Of a stretch of 64,000 nucleotides of DNA, positions 37,010 through 47,758 are shown in pieces. The DNA is from Ulota crispa (Eukaryota > Streptophyta > Bryopsida > Orthotrichales > Orthotrichaceae). Positions within the stretch are counted from its first letter, which is position 1. The number at the start of each line of letters is the position of its first letter. The notes under the pieces were generated by a model. It was given only the letters and a program-made list of their open reading frames with translations, made no database searches and was not told the origin of the DNA. The translations under genes were made by a program, and so were the position numbers. The DNA lies in assembly GCA_963920765.1 (NCBI GenBank), contig OY987243.1, positions 6,076,001 to 6,140,000 of the forward strand, written 5' to 3'.

Positions 37010-38345
37010 CTCTTGTCTAATTTTGTAATTTCCATTTTTGTCCTAGTACTTATTGAATTTGGCAATAAGAGACACAAGAGAACTAAGGGCATGTTTGATA
37101 TTTCAAATAATACAAGGGCATATTTGAATTTCAAATTGATGGAGGGGCATTTTTTATATTCTTCTAAAAAAAAAAAAACAAGGGGTGTTAATGATATCCT
37201 CAAAGACAACCATGGATATAATTTATGTTCTTACAAAAAGCTAAGGGTATTTTTGATATTTGTACACAAAGCCAGAATGCAATATTCATTAGTTTTGGGA
37301 GAAATCTTTGATTTTGGGACTTCTGAAATTTCCATTTTTTAGAGTTTTGAGGTGATTTAGATTGGGTTTTATTATAATTTTTTCAAGACCTTACATCAAT
37401 GAGGAAAATCTTGAAGGAAATATCAAAAAATTCAATTTAGATCTCCAAAATATTTTCACAAATGAAATTTTGAGTATCCCAAAATCTATTTTGGGAAAGT
37501 GTTTATCCCAAATTAACAAATATTGTGTTCAAGGGTGTTTATATATTTCAAATCTCTAGGGGTTATATTTGGTATTTTTGATGAATTGAGGGGTATTTTT
37601 GGTATTTTCCCTACATTTTTCACTTAGAAAGAAATGAGGTTGTGTATTTCTTCTCTCTCAAGTGGCCCTTCTTGTACGCAAAGTAACTCACCCCGAGCTC
37701 CAAACAATATGGGACAACCCCCCCACTCTTCCTTACAAGTGGTTTTCTGAATAAAACGGGCTTAGTATAAACCGTAGGACGCAGGACGTAGGACACTGAA
37801 CGCAAAACGCAAGATGTAGGACACGGGACGCAAAACACGGGATGCAAAACACGGGACGCAGAACATGGGATGCAAAACACGGGATGCAGGATGCAAGATG
37901 TAGGACAAGGTTGACCAACCATGCGACGGGGTCAGACCCGGGCCCTTGCCCCACCCCGCACGCCACGTTGGCTTGGGCAACTTTCAAGGGCAACATTGAA
38001 CGTCCTGCATACAAAAAGACCAATTGCATTCTAGAAAATCCTAAATCCTTTGAATAGGAGAATGGGGTGAACAAAAACTTATTCAACCCCACTATACAAA
38101 TTCAAGTAGATGTGCAATAAGTTTAATAAAATGTTTAGATTAATAAAAACTTGGAAGAAGAGGGCTTTTTACACTAGTAGAAAATTCAGCACAAAATCAA
38201 CAGAATTTCAACCAAAAATAGTTGATTTTTTTTTGTAAATTTGGTCAAGTTGATTTGGGTACTTTTCTGTTGATTATTTACAGTTTTTTGATAATTTGTT
38301 GTTGATTTCTATTACGTATTTTATGTTGTTCAATTCTATTTCTTT

Positions 38346-38349
<4 letters not shown>

Positions 38350-38379
<30 letters not shown>

Positions 38380-38380
38380 C
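38350..38380. repeat. Poly(T) tract
   Basis: About 30 consecutive T inside CACTA copy R. Confidence 0.9.
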
Positions 38381-38454
38381 ATAGAATTTGTTTTTATTTT
38401 ACAAAAATGTGAACTTTCTAGGAGATGGGTAGCTACTCAAGCCCCGGGCAGCTG

Positions 38455-38545
38455 CCCAAACCCCCGGGTAGCTACCGGTAGTGGGGTTTGAACCCTCAAC
38501 TTCTATCCTCATACTCCACAACCTTATCACATGCTCAAAGACCAT
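38455..38545 (-). repeat. tRNA-like module in CACTA copy R
   Basis: On the minus strand GGTTCAAACCCC fits a pol III B box, and a weak A box lies about 50 b upstream. Its position corresponds to the module in copy L. CCCGGG / GCAGCTGC palindromes lie next to it. Not a canonical tRNA gene. Confidence 0.4.
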
Positions 38546-39071
38546 TAGAGAATATGCAAATACACATGCACACATTGGTATCTTGATTCTATTTGTACAT
38601 TAAATGTTCATGTTTTTAGTTATCCAGTAGACTTTGGAGGCTATTGCCGCCCATTAAAGAACTTTTTTTCAAAAAACTTAGAACCAAGAAAAGTTGGTAA
38701 ATGTATTTTACTTTCACCTCCAACAATTTTTTTTGGATTTCAATCTTTTTATCAAAAGTTATGAGCTAAAATCAGAGAAGGTGTTTAGAAATTTTAAATA
38801 AATTGTTTATTTCCATCCTTTTAATTTTGTTTATAAATTTTTTTTTGGAATTCACAAATCTCATACGGATTGTTGCAGGCAAAGGTTGGATTCATTGATA
38901 ATTATTATTTAGTGCTAGTTTTTTTGTAAAAAGAACCTTATTTTGTTAAAATAGCCTCCATAGTTTGATAGCTTCAAATAACATGAAGTTGTGAAAAGTT
39001 ACGGAATTAAAACCTTGCAATTATAAAATCAAAATTCTATAGACTTTTGAATAGTTTTGGATATTTTTAAG

Positions 39072-39482
39072 GACATTAATATGTGAACCACACCCTTTGA
39101 ACTATTGTACCACACCCCCGGGGTAAACTTTAGATTTCTACCATCAAAAATTTGAGTTTGAGAATTTTGAATTCAAATTTGGACTTAGAGACCATGATAT
39201 TGTCTAGGACCATAAAAATAGTTGCAATTCAACAACACCCAATGACAAAGCTTATCTTTTCTTACAAACAAAAGTAAAATTAACAATTTTCTCCCTAACT
39301 AAACTTTTTCATTGGGTGTTGTTGAATTGCAACTTTTTTTATGGTTCTAGACAATAACATGGTCTCTAAGTCCAAATTTGAATTCAAAATTTTCAAATTT
39401 AGCTTTTTGATGGTAGAAATCTAAAATTTACCTCGTGGTGTGGTATAGTGATTGGAAGGGTGTGGTACACATATCAATTCCC
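39072..39482. mobile_element. Foldback element, GGGAATTGATATGTG family (copy 2), nested
   Basis: Inverted arms ACCACACCCTTTGAACTA and complement, 411 b, same family as 23971-24383. It is absent from the matching place in CACTA copy L (near 29690), so it inserted after the two CACTA copies separated. Confidence 0.85.
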
Positions 39483-40354
39483 ATCTTTTAAAGCTTATAA
39501 AAATATTTTATAAGATTGTTTTTTTTTAATTTATTTGGTTAGTAATAGAAGGAATAATACTAAAAATCCCCTTTAAGTCTTTCAAAATATCAAATTTACG
39601 CCGAAAATATGTGAAACATAAAAAATAGTCCTTATTTTTTGTAGGAATATCAATTATACTCCTCTTATTTTGGAAAATTAATAAAATAACTCTTCTATTT
39701 TGAAATGTTAAATATATCTTTGTGTTATTTGAAATGTAAAAATCACCTTTGGTTTCTTGTAAGAATTTGCATTAAACTATACACTTGGTTATCATGTAAA
39801 ACAAAGATATTTTTGGTACTTTTAATCCTTAAGGGACATATATGATTTCTTCAAAGAATTGAGGAGCATCTTTTATATTTGTTTGTAAAGAAATTTTGGT
39901 ATTTAAAACAACAAAATGTTGTACTTTTTATATAAAATTTTGTTGAATTAGTGAAGTTGTGTCCAAAAGTGTCCAGATCAACAGAAAACTATTAATTTTT
40001 TTTGTTATTATGGTCATGTTTTTACTTGACTTTAAAGGCTACTAATTTTAAATCTTACCAAATTGTGAAAAGTAAAGAAAATAAAACCAGTCAATGTACA
40101 CGCAAACTTCTAAAAGATTTTGTTTTTTTTGAAAACTTCTTTTATTTTTGAAAACTTCAAAAAAATTTAATGAGGTCCAAAAAGATTTTAGAAAGATTTC
40201 AAAAACAAACCTAAACTATTGTGATAGTTTTTTTGTTAAAAATATTTTAAAGTGTTTTGATGAATTACAAAAAGATTCCTAAAGGACTCTAATTTAGTCT
40301 AAGAGATTCTATTTCTATAAGTATTTTGAAGTACTTTAACAAATTTCATAAAGA

Positions 40355-41040
40355 TTTTAAAAAGATTCTCAAAGATTCCAAAAAGATTCTTGAGAATTCT
40401 CAGAGATTTTCAAAGATTTTTTGAATTTCAAAAAAGATTCTCAAAAGATTTCCAAACATTCCCAAAGATTCTTAAAGATTCTCAAAGCTTCTCAAAGCTT
40501 CTCAAAGCTTCCAGGAAGATTCCAAGATTATTCATAAAGATTTTCAAAAATTCTCAAAAAAATTCAAAATTCCTAGAACATTTCCAAAGATTCTCAAATA
40601 TTCCAAACTATTCTCAAAGATTCTCAAGAATTCTCAAATCTTCCTAAAAGATTCTCAAAGATTCCTAAAAGATTCTCAAAGATTCTCAAAGATTCTCAAT
40701 TGTTTTCAAACATTCTCAAAGATTCAAAAAAAACTTGAAAAGATTCCCAAAGATTCCAAAAGATTCTCAAAGATTCTCAAAGATTCTTGAAGATTCTCAA
40801 AGATTCTCAATTGTTCTCAAACATTCTCAAAGATTCCAAAAAAACTTGAAAAGATTTCCAAAGATTCCAAAAGATTCTCAAAGATTCCTAAAAGATTTTC
40901 AAAGATTCTAAAATCTCGAAAAGATGTTTAAATATTCTTAAAAATCTTGAAAAGATTCTCAATGATTCCCAAAAGATTCTTGAAGATTCTTAAAGATTCA
41001 CAAAAAATTCCCAAAAGATCCTCAAAAGATTCCAAAATTT
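40355..41040. repeat. CACTA subterminal repeats (copy R)
   Basis: More than forty degenerate AAAGATTCTC units. A reading frame at 40390-40647 rich in Phe, Ser, Lys and Ile is a by-product of this repeat. Confidence 0.85.
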
Positions 41041-41399
41041 CTGTTGATTTAGATAATGGTGTCCAAATCAATAAAACGTATTTAGTTTTTTACAGGATTC
41101 TGTTAAATTAGTCAATTAGCGTGGGCAAGTGCCCAAATCAACAAGAAACTGTTGGTTTTTTGTTGTTTTGGAAGGAGTTTTCTACTAGTGTTAGAGTAGA
41201 AGTAACTACAAGTTCTTCATGAGGTAAATCTCCTGCATCATTTTTCAAAGAAAGATTTGAAAAAACATTTATTGCTTCAATATGTATGAGAAGATTGTTG
41301 ATTTTCCATGTTTGAATTTGATCTTATTAGCAAAGGATGTAGTTGGTTGATCACAATATTTGGTTGAGTGGATATAGTTGGTAAATAGGAAGGTTTTGA

Positions 41400-41850
41400 A
41401 CTTTTCATAAAATTTAAGGAATTGCTAGATCCATGACACTTTTTGCATAATTCACCACATTGCACCATGTTTAGAAGTTCCATGATGAAAAGAAGGGTGA
41501 ATTTCATATTTATTGGATGATCATACAATAATGACAGCAAATATACTTCACTCTTCCTTTTCTTCTTTCTTTTCTTTAGTCACTCTTTCTTTTCTTTATG
41601 CAGTCTTCCTTTTTCTTCTTTCTTTTCTTTGTCCACTCTTCCTTATTTTCTTTTTTTAAAAGGCTTAACTTTTAAAACTATGAATATGTTCCTAATAAGG
41701 ACATTTTCATCACTATTGAATGGTATTTCAATAACTATGAAATTCACCCTTCTTTTCTTTGTGGAACTCCTAAACATGGTGCAATGTGGTGGATATAGCA
41801 AAAAGTGTGGTAGATTTAGCAACTTTCAAAATTTGTTGGAAAAGAGAAAT
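41400..41850. mobile_element. Foldback with polypyrimidine centre
   Basis: GCACCATGTTTAGAAGTTCC and GAAGGGTGAATTTCATA at the left are complemented at 41742-41790. The centre (41545-41640) is a CTTTTCTT-rich pyrimidine track. Both arms give similar peptides in mirror frames, which are not genes. Confidence 0.65.
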
Positions 41851-42870
41851 GATTTCTATGTAAAATAAAATTAAGCAATTTCTTTTCCTTTTCATTTGTA
41901 ATGATCGGTTGTTGAATGTGAAAATTCTCATCAAATACAACATCTTATGATATGATAATTTTTGACTTTTAGTGTTTATAAAGTGACAGACCCTAACTCT
42001 TAAATGCCTAGGACACCAAATTTGGATGTTTGGAAAACTTTGAGACCTTGCTAACGGCATAGATTTTATTTTAAAATTTTTTTGGGAGAAGTTGCGGTTA
42101 AAGTTAGCTTCAATGTTTCATTTGAATGTCTTCCATATTACGTTCCATTTATTTTTGGTGGAAGCTAAACTACAAGCATGTCTATTACGCACTACAAAGT
42201 GTAATGAATAGTGTCACTAAAGAACCTATAACAAGTTGTTACATTGGAAAAATGGGCAAACAAGTTGAGCATAAAGTCAAGATCCCTTTGAGCACTCCCC
42301 TGGGCAATGAGTGTCCTTTTATTGAAATTTCATTTAACAAAATCCAAATGTGTTTTTGCACTAATTTTGCTTGGAGTATTTTTGTTGTACAAAATAAAAT
42401 TCATTTGTTGTTGAATTCTCTTTCATTAAGATTTTTAGTCAATAATTGGAACTAATTTTTTTCTGTATTAGGTGGTAAGTCTTTGACAATTGCATTGCAG
42501 GCTCATTTGTGAAATTGTGATTATAGATTTGGAAGGGGAGTCATTAGTTTTGAAGTAACAATAACAAATATTAAATCATCATAAATGGTTGTTTCCCAAT
42601 TTTGTACAAAAAAGTTGGCATTTTACATAACAAGTTTAGAGTAGCTCCAAAAAACTAAAAATTCCCATACTCATGTAAATACAATCACAAATATCTTCAC
42701 ATCCATGTGGCTTGTTTGGCTTTTTTTCGCAAATAACATCTAAACTTTGAAGTTTAAGATCCTAGAGATACAATTTTGTTTTAATGTTTAATAATGATCT
42801 TACAATTACAGTTTAAAAACTTCCAAAATACCTTTTTGAACCGCAAAAAGTGCCCTCAAGCATTTAGGAG
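41851..42870. other. No feature recognised
   Basis: A 109-codon frame at 42126-42455 has no recognisable motif, and its base composition does not differ from the surroundings. I do not call it a gene. Confidence 0.45.
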
Positions 42871-43864
42871 TTAATCCTTCATCGTTTGAGCGTGTTGATG
42901 TGACCAATATAATACAAGGTATTTTTTCTTATATTTGGAATAGATTCACACCTTTACTACATTTGTGATCATCAAAAATGTTGGAATACAAAACAATGCA
43001 GTTCTAGTGAGCTATTCAAGATCCCAAATTTAAACTTCTTATTGGTAGCAAATGCCAATTATATGGCAGCATATATACTATGCACTATGGACATTTAACC
43101 CGTGAGCGCCAAAGCCATTTTCACCAAAATTAGGGTTTTGGAAGATCTACAATTTTGATGCATCGTATTTTAGTCAATTGGATGATTCACAAAAAGTGAT
43201 TATTGAAAACAATGGAACATCCACTTTAAAAATGGATTGCAAATTTTGTGAACATTTGACCAAGGGATATGGGAGATTATAACAATTGATTAAACAACAT
43301 GTGATGGCAAAATCTCACTTTTTGGCAAGTAGTTGATATTTAGTGATCTGTACAAAATTCTATAAGCGCCTTATTAATCTCAAAATTTGTGAGTAGCAAG
43401 GTTAGATGTGAATGCATAGACTTGCAAATTATTAAAGATTGTACTTCTTTGTGTGTTAAGTTTTAGGGCTTCAAAGAGCTATTGCATACAAAACAATGAT
43501 TGGCACAATTGGTGAGGGTTGCCACAACAAGGGTTTAGAACATGTTTGAACCCTTGCTAACAAATTTTTTGCTACCACAAAGCACATGCAACAAAGTTTG
43601 CAAGGGGTATTAATTGGTTGCAATCTGTAAAACATTGCTTGCCTCCTTGCCTCTTATGGTGTTCTATCCAATTGAGACTCTTGAGGCACTCATACAACAT
43701 TTTGCTTGACTTGCCATTATTCCACTTACATGGATTGCTTGAATGTCTTCTTTAAGTGTAGTTTATATCAAGATCAAAAAATTAGATATAGTGCCTCAAA
43801 AAGGCTTGTGAAATCCTTGTAAGGACACTTTAGTCCTCTGGGGCGTCCAAGGGTTAAGGGTTAA
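42871..43864. mobile_element. TTAA element b, interrupted by element j
   Basis: The outer TTAA are at 42871-42874 and 43861-43864. The b body 42875-43093 belongs to the 230-b MITE family (see 1308). Its right terminal repeat contains an internal TTAA, into which element j inserted; the three left-over terminal bases GGG (43858-43860) and the outer TTAA follow j. Confidence 0.75.
43098..43853. mobile_element. TTAA element j, nested in element b
   Basis: A 756-b element with inverted ends CCCGTGAGCGCC / GGCGTCCAAGGG and TTAA on both sides (43094-43097 and 43854-43857). No ORF of note. Confidence 0.78.
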
Positions 43865-43871
43865 AATTTTG

Positions 43872-44186
43872 GGACAATTTCATGGATATCCCTGAAGTTT
43901 GCAATCTTTTCATAGATACCCTTGCTTTTTCAGAAATATCACAAATTCCCTTGGACCAAAATATTTACTTGTTTGTTTTGTTATGCATGTCACTTCCTTT
44001 TCCCTTTGTGTGCACACTACTTCTTTCTTCTTATGCGTGTGCACAAAGCAAGAAGAGAAGTGACATGCACAACAAAACAAACACCTGATTTTTTGGTCCA
44101 AGGATATTTGTAATATTTTTGAAAAAAGAGGGGTATCTATGAAAATATTGCAAACTTTAGAGGTATCCATGAAACTTTCCCTAAAT
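43872..44186. mobile_element. Foldback element, TGGATAYCC family (copy 1)
   Basis: Arms: ATTTCATGGATATCC, GGACCAAAATATTT and GCATGTCACTTCC on the left are complemented on the right. The same family recurs at 50131-50450. Confidence 0.8.
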
Positions 44187-44648
44187 TCTTTGCAAAACTA
44201 AAAATTTGCACACTAAGGTAGACACACTGTTCTCTGACCCCTCTCCAATTCTGCATCCTACTTTTGAGGGCTTCTCCACCCATTGTTGAATCCAAAGTGG
44301 AGCAATAAATGCCTTTTTCACAAGTATATTCTGCCACATATTAGGTGCCAAGCTACTTTGAGATGGCTAGGATTGGGACCCTCAAGTGCCATTACATTGA
44401 TTATAGGAACACATCCAAGCAGTTTCAAGGATAAACTAGAGTCGCTAATAAGGACCCTGTGAGTTGCAACTTTGCCCTTTAATATAAAATAATCTACAAT
44501 ACCTTTTTCCACTAAAAATATCTTTCACAACATCTTGTTGAAAGGCTAATCCTACTGATTTTTTCTTGAATTTTCCCAGACCTTGAGGTATCCCAAACCC
44601 TTAAATGGTTAGGTACGCGTGTGTCTACCTTAGTATTGCTCCTGGAGT
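44187..44648. other. No feature recognised
   Basis: Short frames only. May hold eroded ends of the TTAA cluster. Confidence 0.4.
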
Positions 44649-44876
44649 AATATCCTTTAAACATCATAAAGGCCCTTTGCGACCAATACAATATGGGGTA
44701 TTTTTCTTGTATTTGGAATGGATCCATACCTCTACTACATTTGAGATTAACAAAGAAGTTGGAATATAGATAAACGCGGTTGTAGTGAGTCATTTGAGAT
44801 CCCAAGTTGAAATTTCTTGCTAGTAGCAAATGCCAAATATACGGCAACGTATCTACTATGCCCTAGGGACGTTTAA
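44649..44876. mobile_element. TTAA element c (partial)
   Basis: Same 230-b family as copies b, d and e. The left end is eroded (TTTAAACATCAT). Its right end meets the TTAA where element d begins. Confidence 0.6.
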
Positions 44877-45103
44877 CCCTTAAATGACCATAGGGCATAG
44901 TATATACGCTGACGTATAATTGTCATTTGCTACCAATAAGAAATTTTAATTTGGAATCTCAAGTAGCTCACTACAACTGCATTGATCTATTCTCCAACTT
45001 TTTTGTTGGTCTCAAATGTGGTAGAGGTGTGAATCCATTCCAAATACAAGAAAAATACCCCGTATTGTACTGGTCACAAAGGGCCTTTTTGGTCGTTTAA
45101 GGA
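44877..45103. mobile_element. TTAA element d
   Basis: A 227-b element, inverted relative to element c. It begins CCCTTAAATGACC and ends GGTCGTTTAAGGA, with TTAA at 44873-44876 and 45104-45107. Confidence 0.8.
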
Positions 45104-45107
45104 TTAA

Positions 45108-45351
45108 CCCTTAAAGGACGAGGCTACTATAATACATACTATGTACCTTGTTGTATAACTCACATTTGCTACCAGCAAAAAGTTTTAACTTGGGATCTTG
45201 ACTACCTCACTAGAACAGCATTGATCTATATTCTAACTTCTTTGTTGATCTCAAATGTAATAAAGGTGTGGAAGCACTCCAAACACAATAAAAATACCCC
45301 ATATTATATTGGTTGTAAAGGGCTGCTTGGTCTTTTAGGAGTTACTGTAAC
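45108..45351. mobile_element. TTAA element e
   Basis: It begins CCCTTAAAGGACGAGG directly after the TTAA that ends element d. The body is the same 230-b family as d; the right end is slightly eroded near 45345. Confidence 0.7.
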
Positions 45352-45355
45352 TTAA

Positions 45356-45577
45356 CCCCTGAAGGGCCCAAACGCCCTTTGCAGTCGTATGTACAACCAT
45401 ATATATAGACAAATTTGAGCTGCTTTGAGGGCTTTTCAAAAAATTATGCACCTACCATTATACAACCCTTCAATATGTATGATTATAACACTTAATTTCT
45501 AGCTAATTCAAACTTCTAAATATTGGTTGCAACCGTATTTGGTACCGTAGCTCCAAAGCCTAAGGGCTCTTCAAGGG
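45356..45577. mobile_element. TTAA element f (intact reference copy)
   Basis: A 222-b element with ends CCCCTGAAGGGCCC / GGGCTCTTCAAGGG, TTAA at 45352-45355 and 45578-45581. It contains an internal TTAA (ACACTTAATTTCTAGC). That same site holds the insertion of element h in the sister copy g. Confidence 0.82.
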
Positions 45578-45581
45578 TTAA

Positions 45582-46739
45582 CCCCTGAATGTCCCGAAAG
45601 CTCTTTACGGCCGTATGTATGGCCGTATATACATACATATTTGAGCTGCTCTAAGGGCTTTCCAAGTTTTTTTATGCACCCACCATCATACAACTTTTCT
45701 ATATATATGGTTGTAACATTTAACCCCTAAAGGACCAAGCCCTCTTTTTGGCCAAAACCACTAAAAACTGCCACTTCTAGGAGGTTTAGAAAAATGGGAT
45801 TTTATATTTTGTTTTTGGGAAATCCAATCATAGGGTCTTGCCATAGACTAGAAGAGGTACTTGTGGGAAAAAATTCAGCTCATTCCAAACGGAGAGGAGT
45901 GAGATATTTACATCTAAAGTGAAAAAAAAAAGATTTTTCCATGCTGTTCAAAAGCTTCAAAAGCCTTTGACCACTCTTATAACAAAATAAATGCTCTACC
46001 CAAAGTTGCGCTTTATTATTTCCATATAGGAGATCAAGTTAGGTAGGTATGGGAGAATTTTCAAATCAATTGGAACTATAGAACACATGGGAAAAATCAT
46101 TAAATAAAAAGAAGTAGAGAATGAGTCAATACACTAAATTGTTAAGAATTTAATTATGGAAATGAAAAAGCTAATTCCAACGGTGGTAATGTTGTGATAA
46201 ACAATCTACTTCCTTAGGTTTAATTTTTTTTCCAAAATATTGAAAATTGAGTAAATTAAAGGACTTCAAAGTTTATTTTAGAGTAGAGATTCCATAACTA
46301 CCCACAAACAAAAACTCCTCATAAAATTCATGTCATTGATTGAAATCAAATGATTCAAAGCTTCTTGTGAATAAAAAAAATTTAAAGAACCAATTTCAAA
46401 GTTTTGTTTCAAAAAACGTAATTTAAAAAAAAGTTTTTGGGCTGCCCAGACGGGCAATCCTCCCCAAATTTTTATATATTCATGCATAACTTCTTTGTCA
46501 AATGTCGGAATGAAGAAAAAATTAGATGCCCGCGTAGATTTTTGAATTCCCCACCTTCAATAAAAGTTTCAAAAAATCAAACAAAGTAGTTTAGCCACAA
46601 GTACATGCCCAAATTCCAACCTATCCTCCAAAAGGACAATGGTCCTTTAGGGGTTAATTTCTAGCTGATCCAAACTTTTGAATATTGGTTGCGACTGTAT
46701 TTGGTACAATAGCTCTAGAGCCTAAGGGCCCTTCAAGGG
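45582..46739. mobile_element. TTAA element g, interrupted by element h
   Basis: A sister of element f (GTATGTATGGCCGTATATAC, TTTGAGCTGCTCTAAGGGCT). TTAA flanks are at 45578-45581 and 46740-46743. Its two halves, 45582-45719 and 46658-46739, are separated by element h. Confidence 0.82.
45724..46653. mobile_element. TTAA element h, nested in element g
   Basis: A 930-b element with exact inverted ends CCCCTAAAGGACC / GGTCCTTTAGGGG and TTAA on both sides (45720-45723 and 46654-46657). The uninterrupted site in element f proves that a single TTAA was duplicated. No transposase ORF. Confidence 0.88.
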
Positions 46740-46743
46740 TTAA

Positions 46744-47658
46744 CCCTTTAAAGACCACGCAACCATATTTTGGTTGCTGGGAGTGGTTTTTGGCTTGCAA
46801 GTTGAAATCGCTCAACAATTTGGAATTTGGTCTTGAAGTATGCATGTGATCACAAGAATTTTGCATCCATTTGAAAAAATAACAATGCAATTGGGTATGT
46901 GAGTTGATAAATAATGGTGTTTATACGACATGGCTTCAAAATACGTATCCATTTTTTGTCAAAGATGGATCAAAGCAACAACACAATACATCAATTATGC
47001 AAGAAGAATGTCAAATTTCAATTGCATAGTTATAAAAAATTCAAATTGCTTAAGAAATACGCTAGTATTGTTTTCATATATGGTAGTAGTATAATTGTAG
47101 TGTTTGAAGATCTACTAAAATGTTGTTGTCATTTTGGCTTTAAAATTTTTCATCTCGCATTTAAGGATTGTCTTGATTGTTTTCACCAATTGGATTTTCT
47201 AGAATAATTATCAAATTTCTTGTAGAACCGTTTTAGGGTAGCAAAGAAAGTGGGTTTTTTGACCCTTTTTGTCCACTTAGCTACACCTTGTGACTGCTAT
47301 TTTTGTTTATTTTGTGTGAAACTAGTCTTGTTGGAAAGGTGGGAAACCTTGCTTTCTAGAAATGTAAGGCTCTTCTCAATTAAAGCTTGCATGAAAGGTT
47401 AACATTCAAAACTAAACAAGAATGAAACACAAGAGATTTTCCGCATACGACTCACTCAATCATTATAATATTTCACCTCCAACGGTAGATTTAGCTGAAA
47501 TTTTGGTACTTTACAACAAACAAGATGTACTTCCCATTTGTACGGTTGGATTATTGAAAATGGGTCCATATTTGAGTCAATTCCAAATCTAAGCTTATCT
47601 AAGCTTACAGCTCCTGTTTTCAGTGAATTCTGTGAAAATGGGTGTGGTCGTTAAAGGG
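46744..47658. mobile_element. TTAA element i, next to the ZNRD2-like gene
   Basis: A 915-b element with ends CCCTTTAAAGACCAC / GTGGTCGTTAAAGGG and TTAA at 46740-46743 and 47659-47662. It ends about 100 b before the ZNRD2-like start codon, so it forms the gene's upstream region. Confidence 0.85.
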
Positions 47659-47758
47659 TTAATTGTCTTTCTTTCTCCTTTGCAAAATGTCTCCGTGTCT
47701 TTCTGAGCTTGAGCCTACTCTGTAAAGCATTTGTTGTTGCTCGTGGTTGCTCGTGGGA

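Larger units (their letters stand above)
35122..38008. mobile_element. Giant palindromic Mutator-like (MULE-type) foldback
   Basis: A perfect 9-b target duplication ATACAAAAA lies at 35113-35121 and 38009-38017. The ends GCAGGACGTTC and GAACGTCCTGC are exact complements. Arms run inward for about 1 kb and contain GC-rich subterminal tandem repeats and an inner ACCCCTCA-family foldback. A 9-b duplication with very long inverted repeats is typical of Mutator-like elements. There is no transposase. The assembled length is inflated by a 200-N gap and a duplicated flank; the real length is probably near 2.1 kb. Frames on both strands here mirror each other and are not genes. Confidence 0.88.
38172..41187. 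mobile_element. CACTA (En/Spm) element, non-autonomous, copy R
   Basis: It begins CACTAGTAGAAAATTC and ends GAGTTTTCTACTAGTG, with a perfect 3-b duplication TTA (38169-38171 and 41188-41190). It is homologous to copy L but inverted. Differences: a longer subterminal array (40355-41040), a collapsed internal foldback, and a 411-b foldback inserted at 39072-39482 that copy L lacks. No transposase. Confidence 0.9.

Noticed and set aside
36614-37342. The longest apparent frame (242 codons)
   Set aside because: It crosses 200 N and joins two copies of a duplicated contig end within the Mutator-like palindrome.
35100-38092. Cys/Pro/Ser-rich frames of 72-119 codons on both strands
   Set aside because: They come from the 15-b CpG-rich subterminal tandem repeat and its mirror copy.
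40390-40647. Phe/Ser/Lys-rich 85-codon frame
   Set aside because: Product of the AAAGATTCTC subterminal repeats of CACTA copy R.
27888-41187. One giant 13 kb inverted-repeat transposon
   Set aside because: Inner CACTA ends with separate TAA and TTA duplications show two independent insertions.
42126-42455. 109-codon frame as a gene
   Set aside because: No motif, no signal of splicing or composition, surrounded by repeats.
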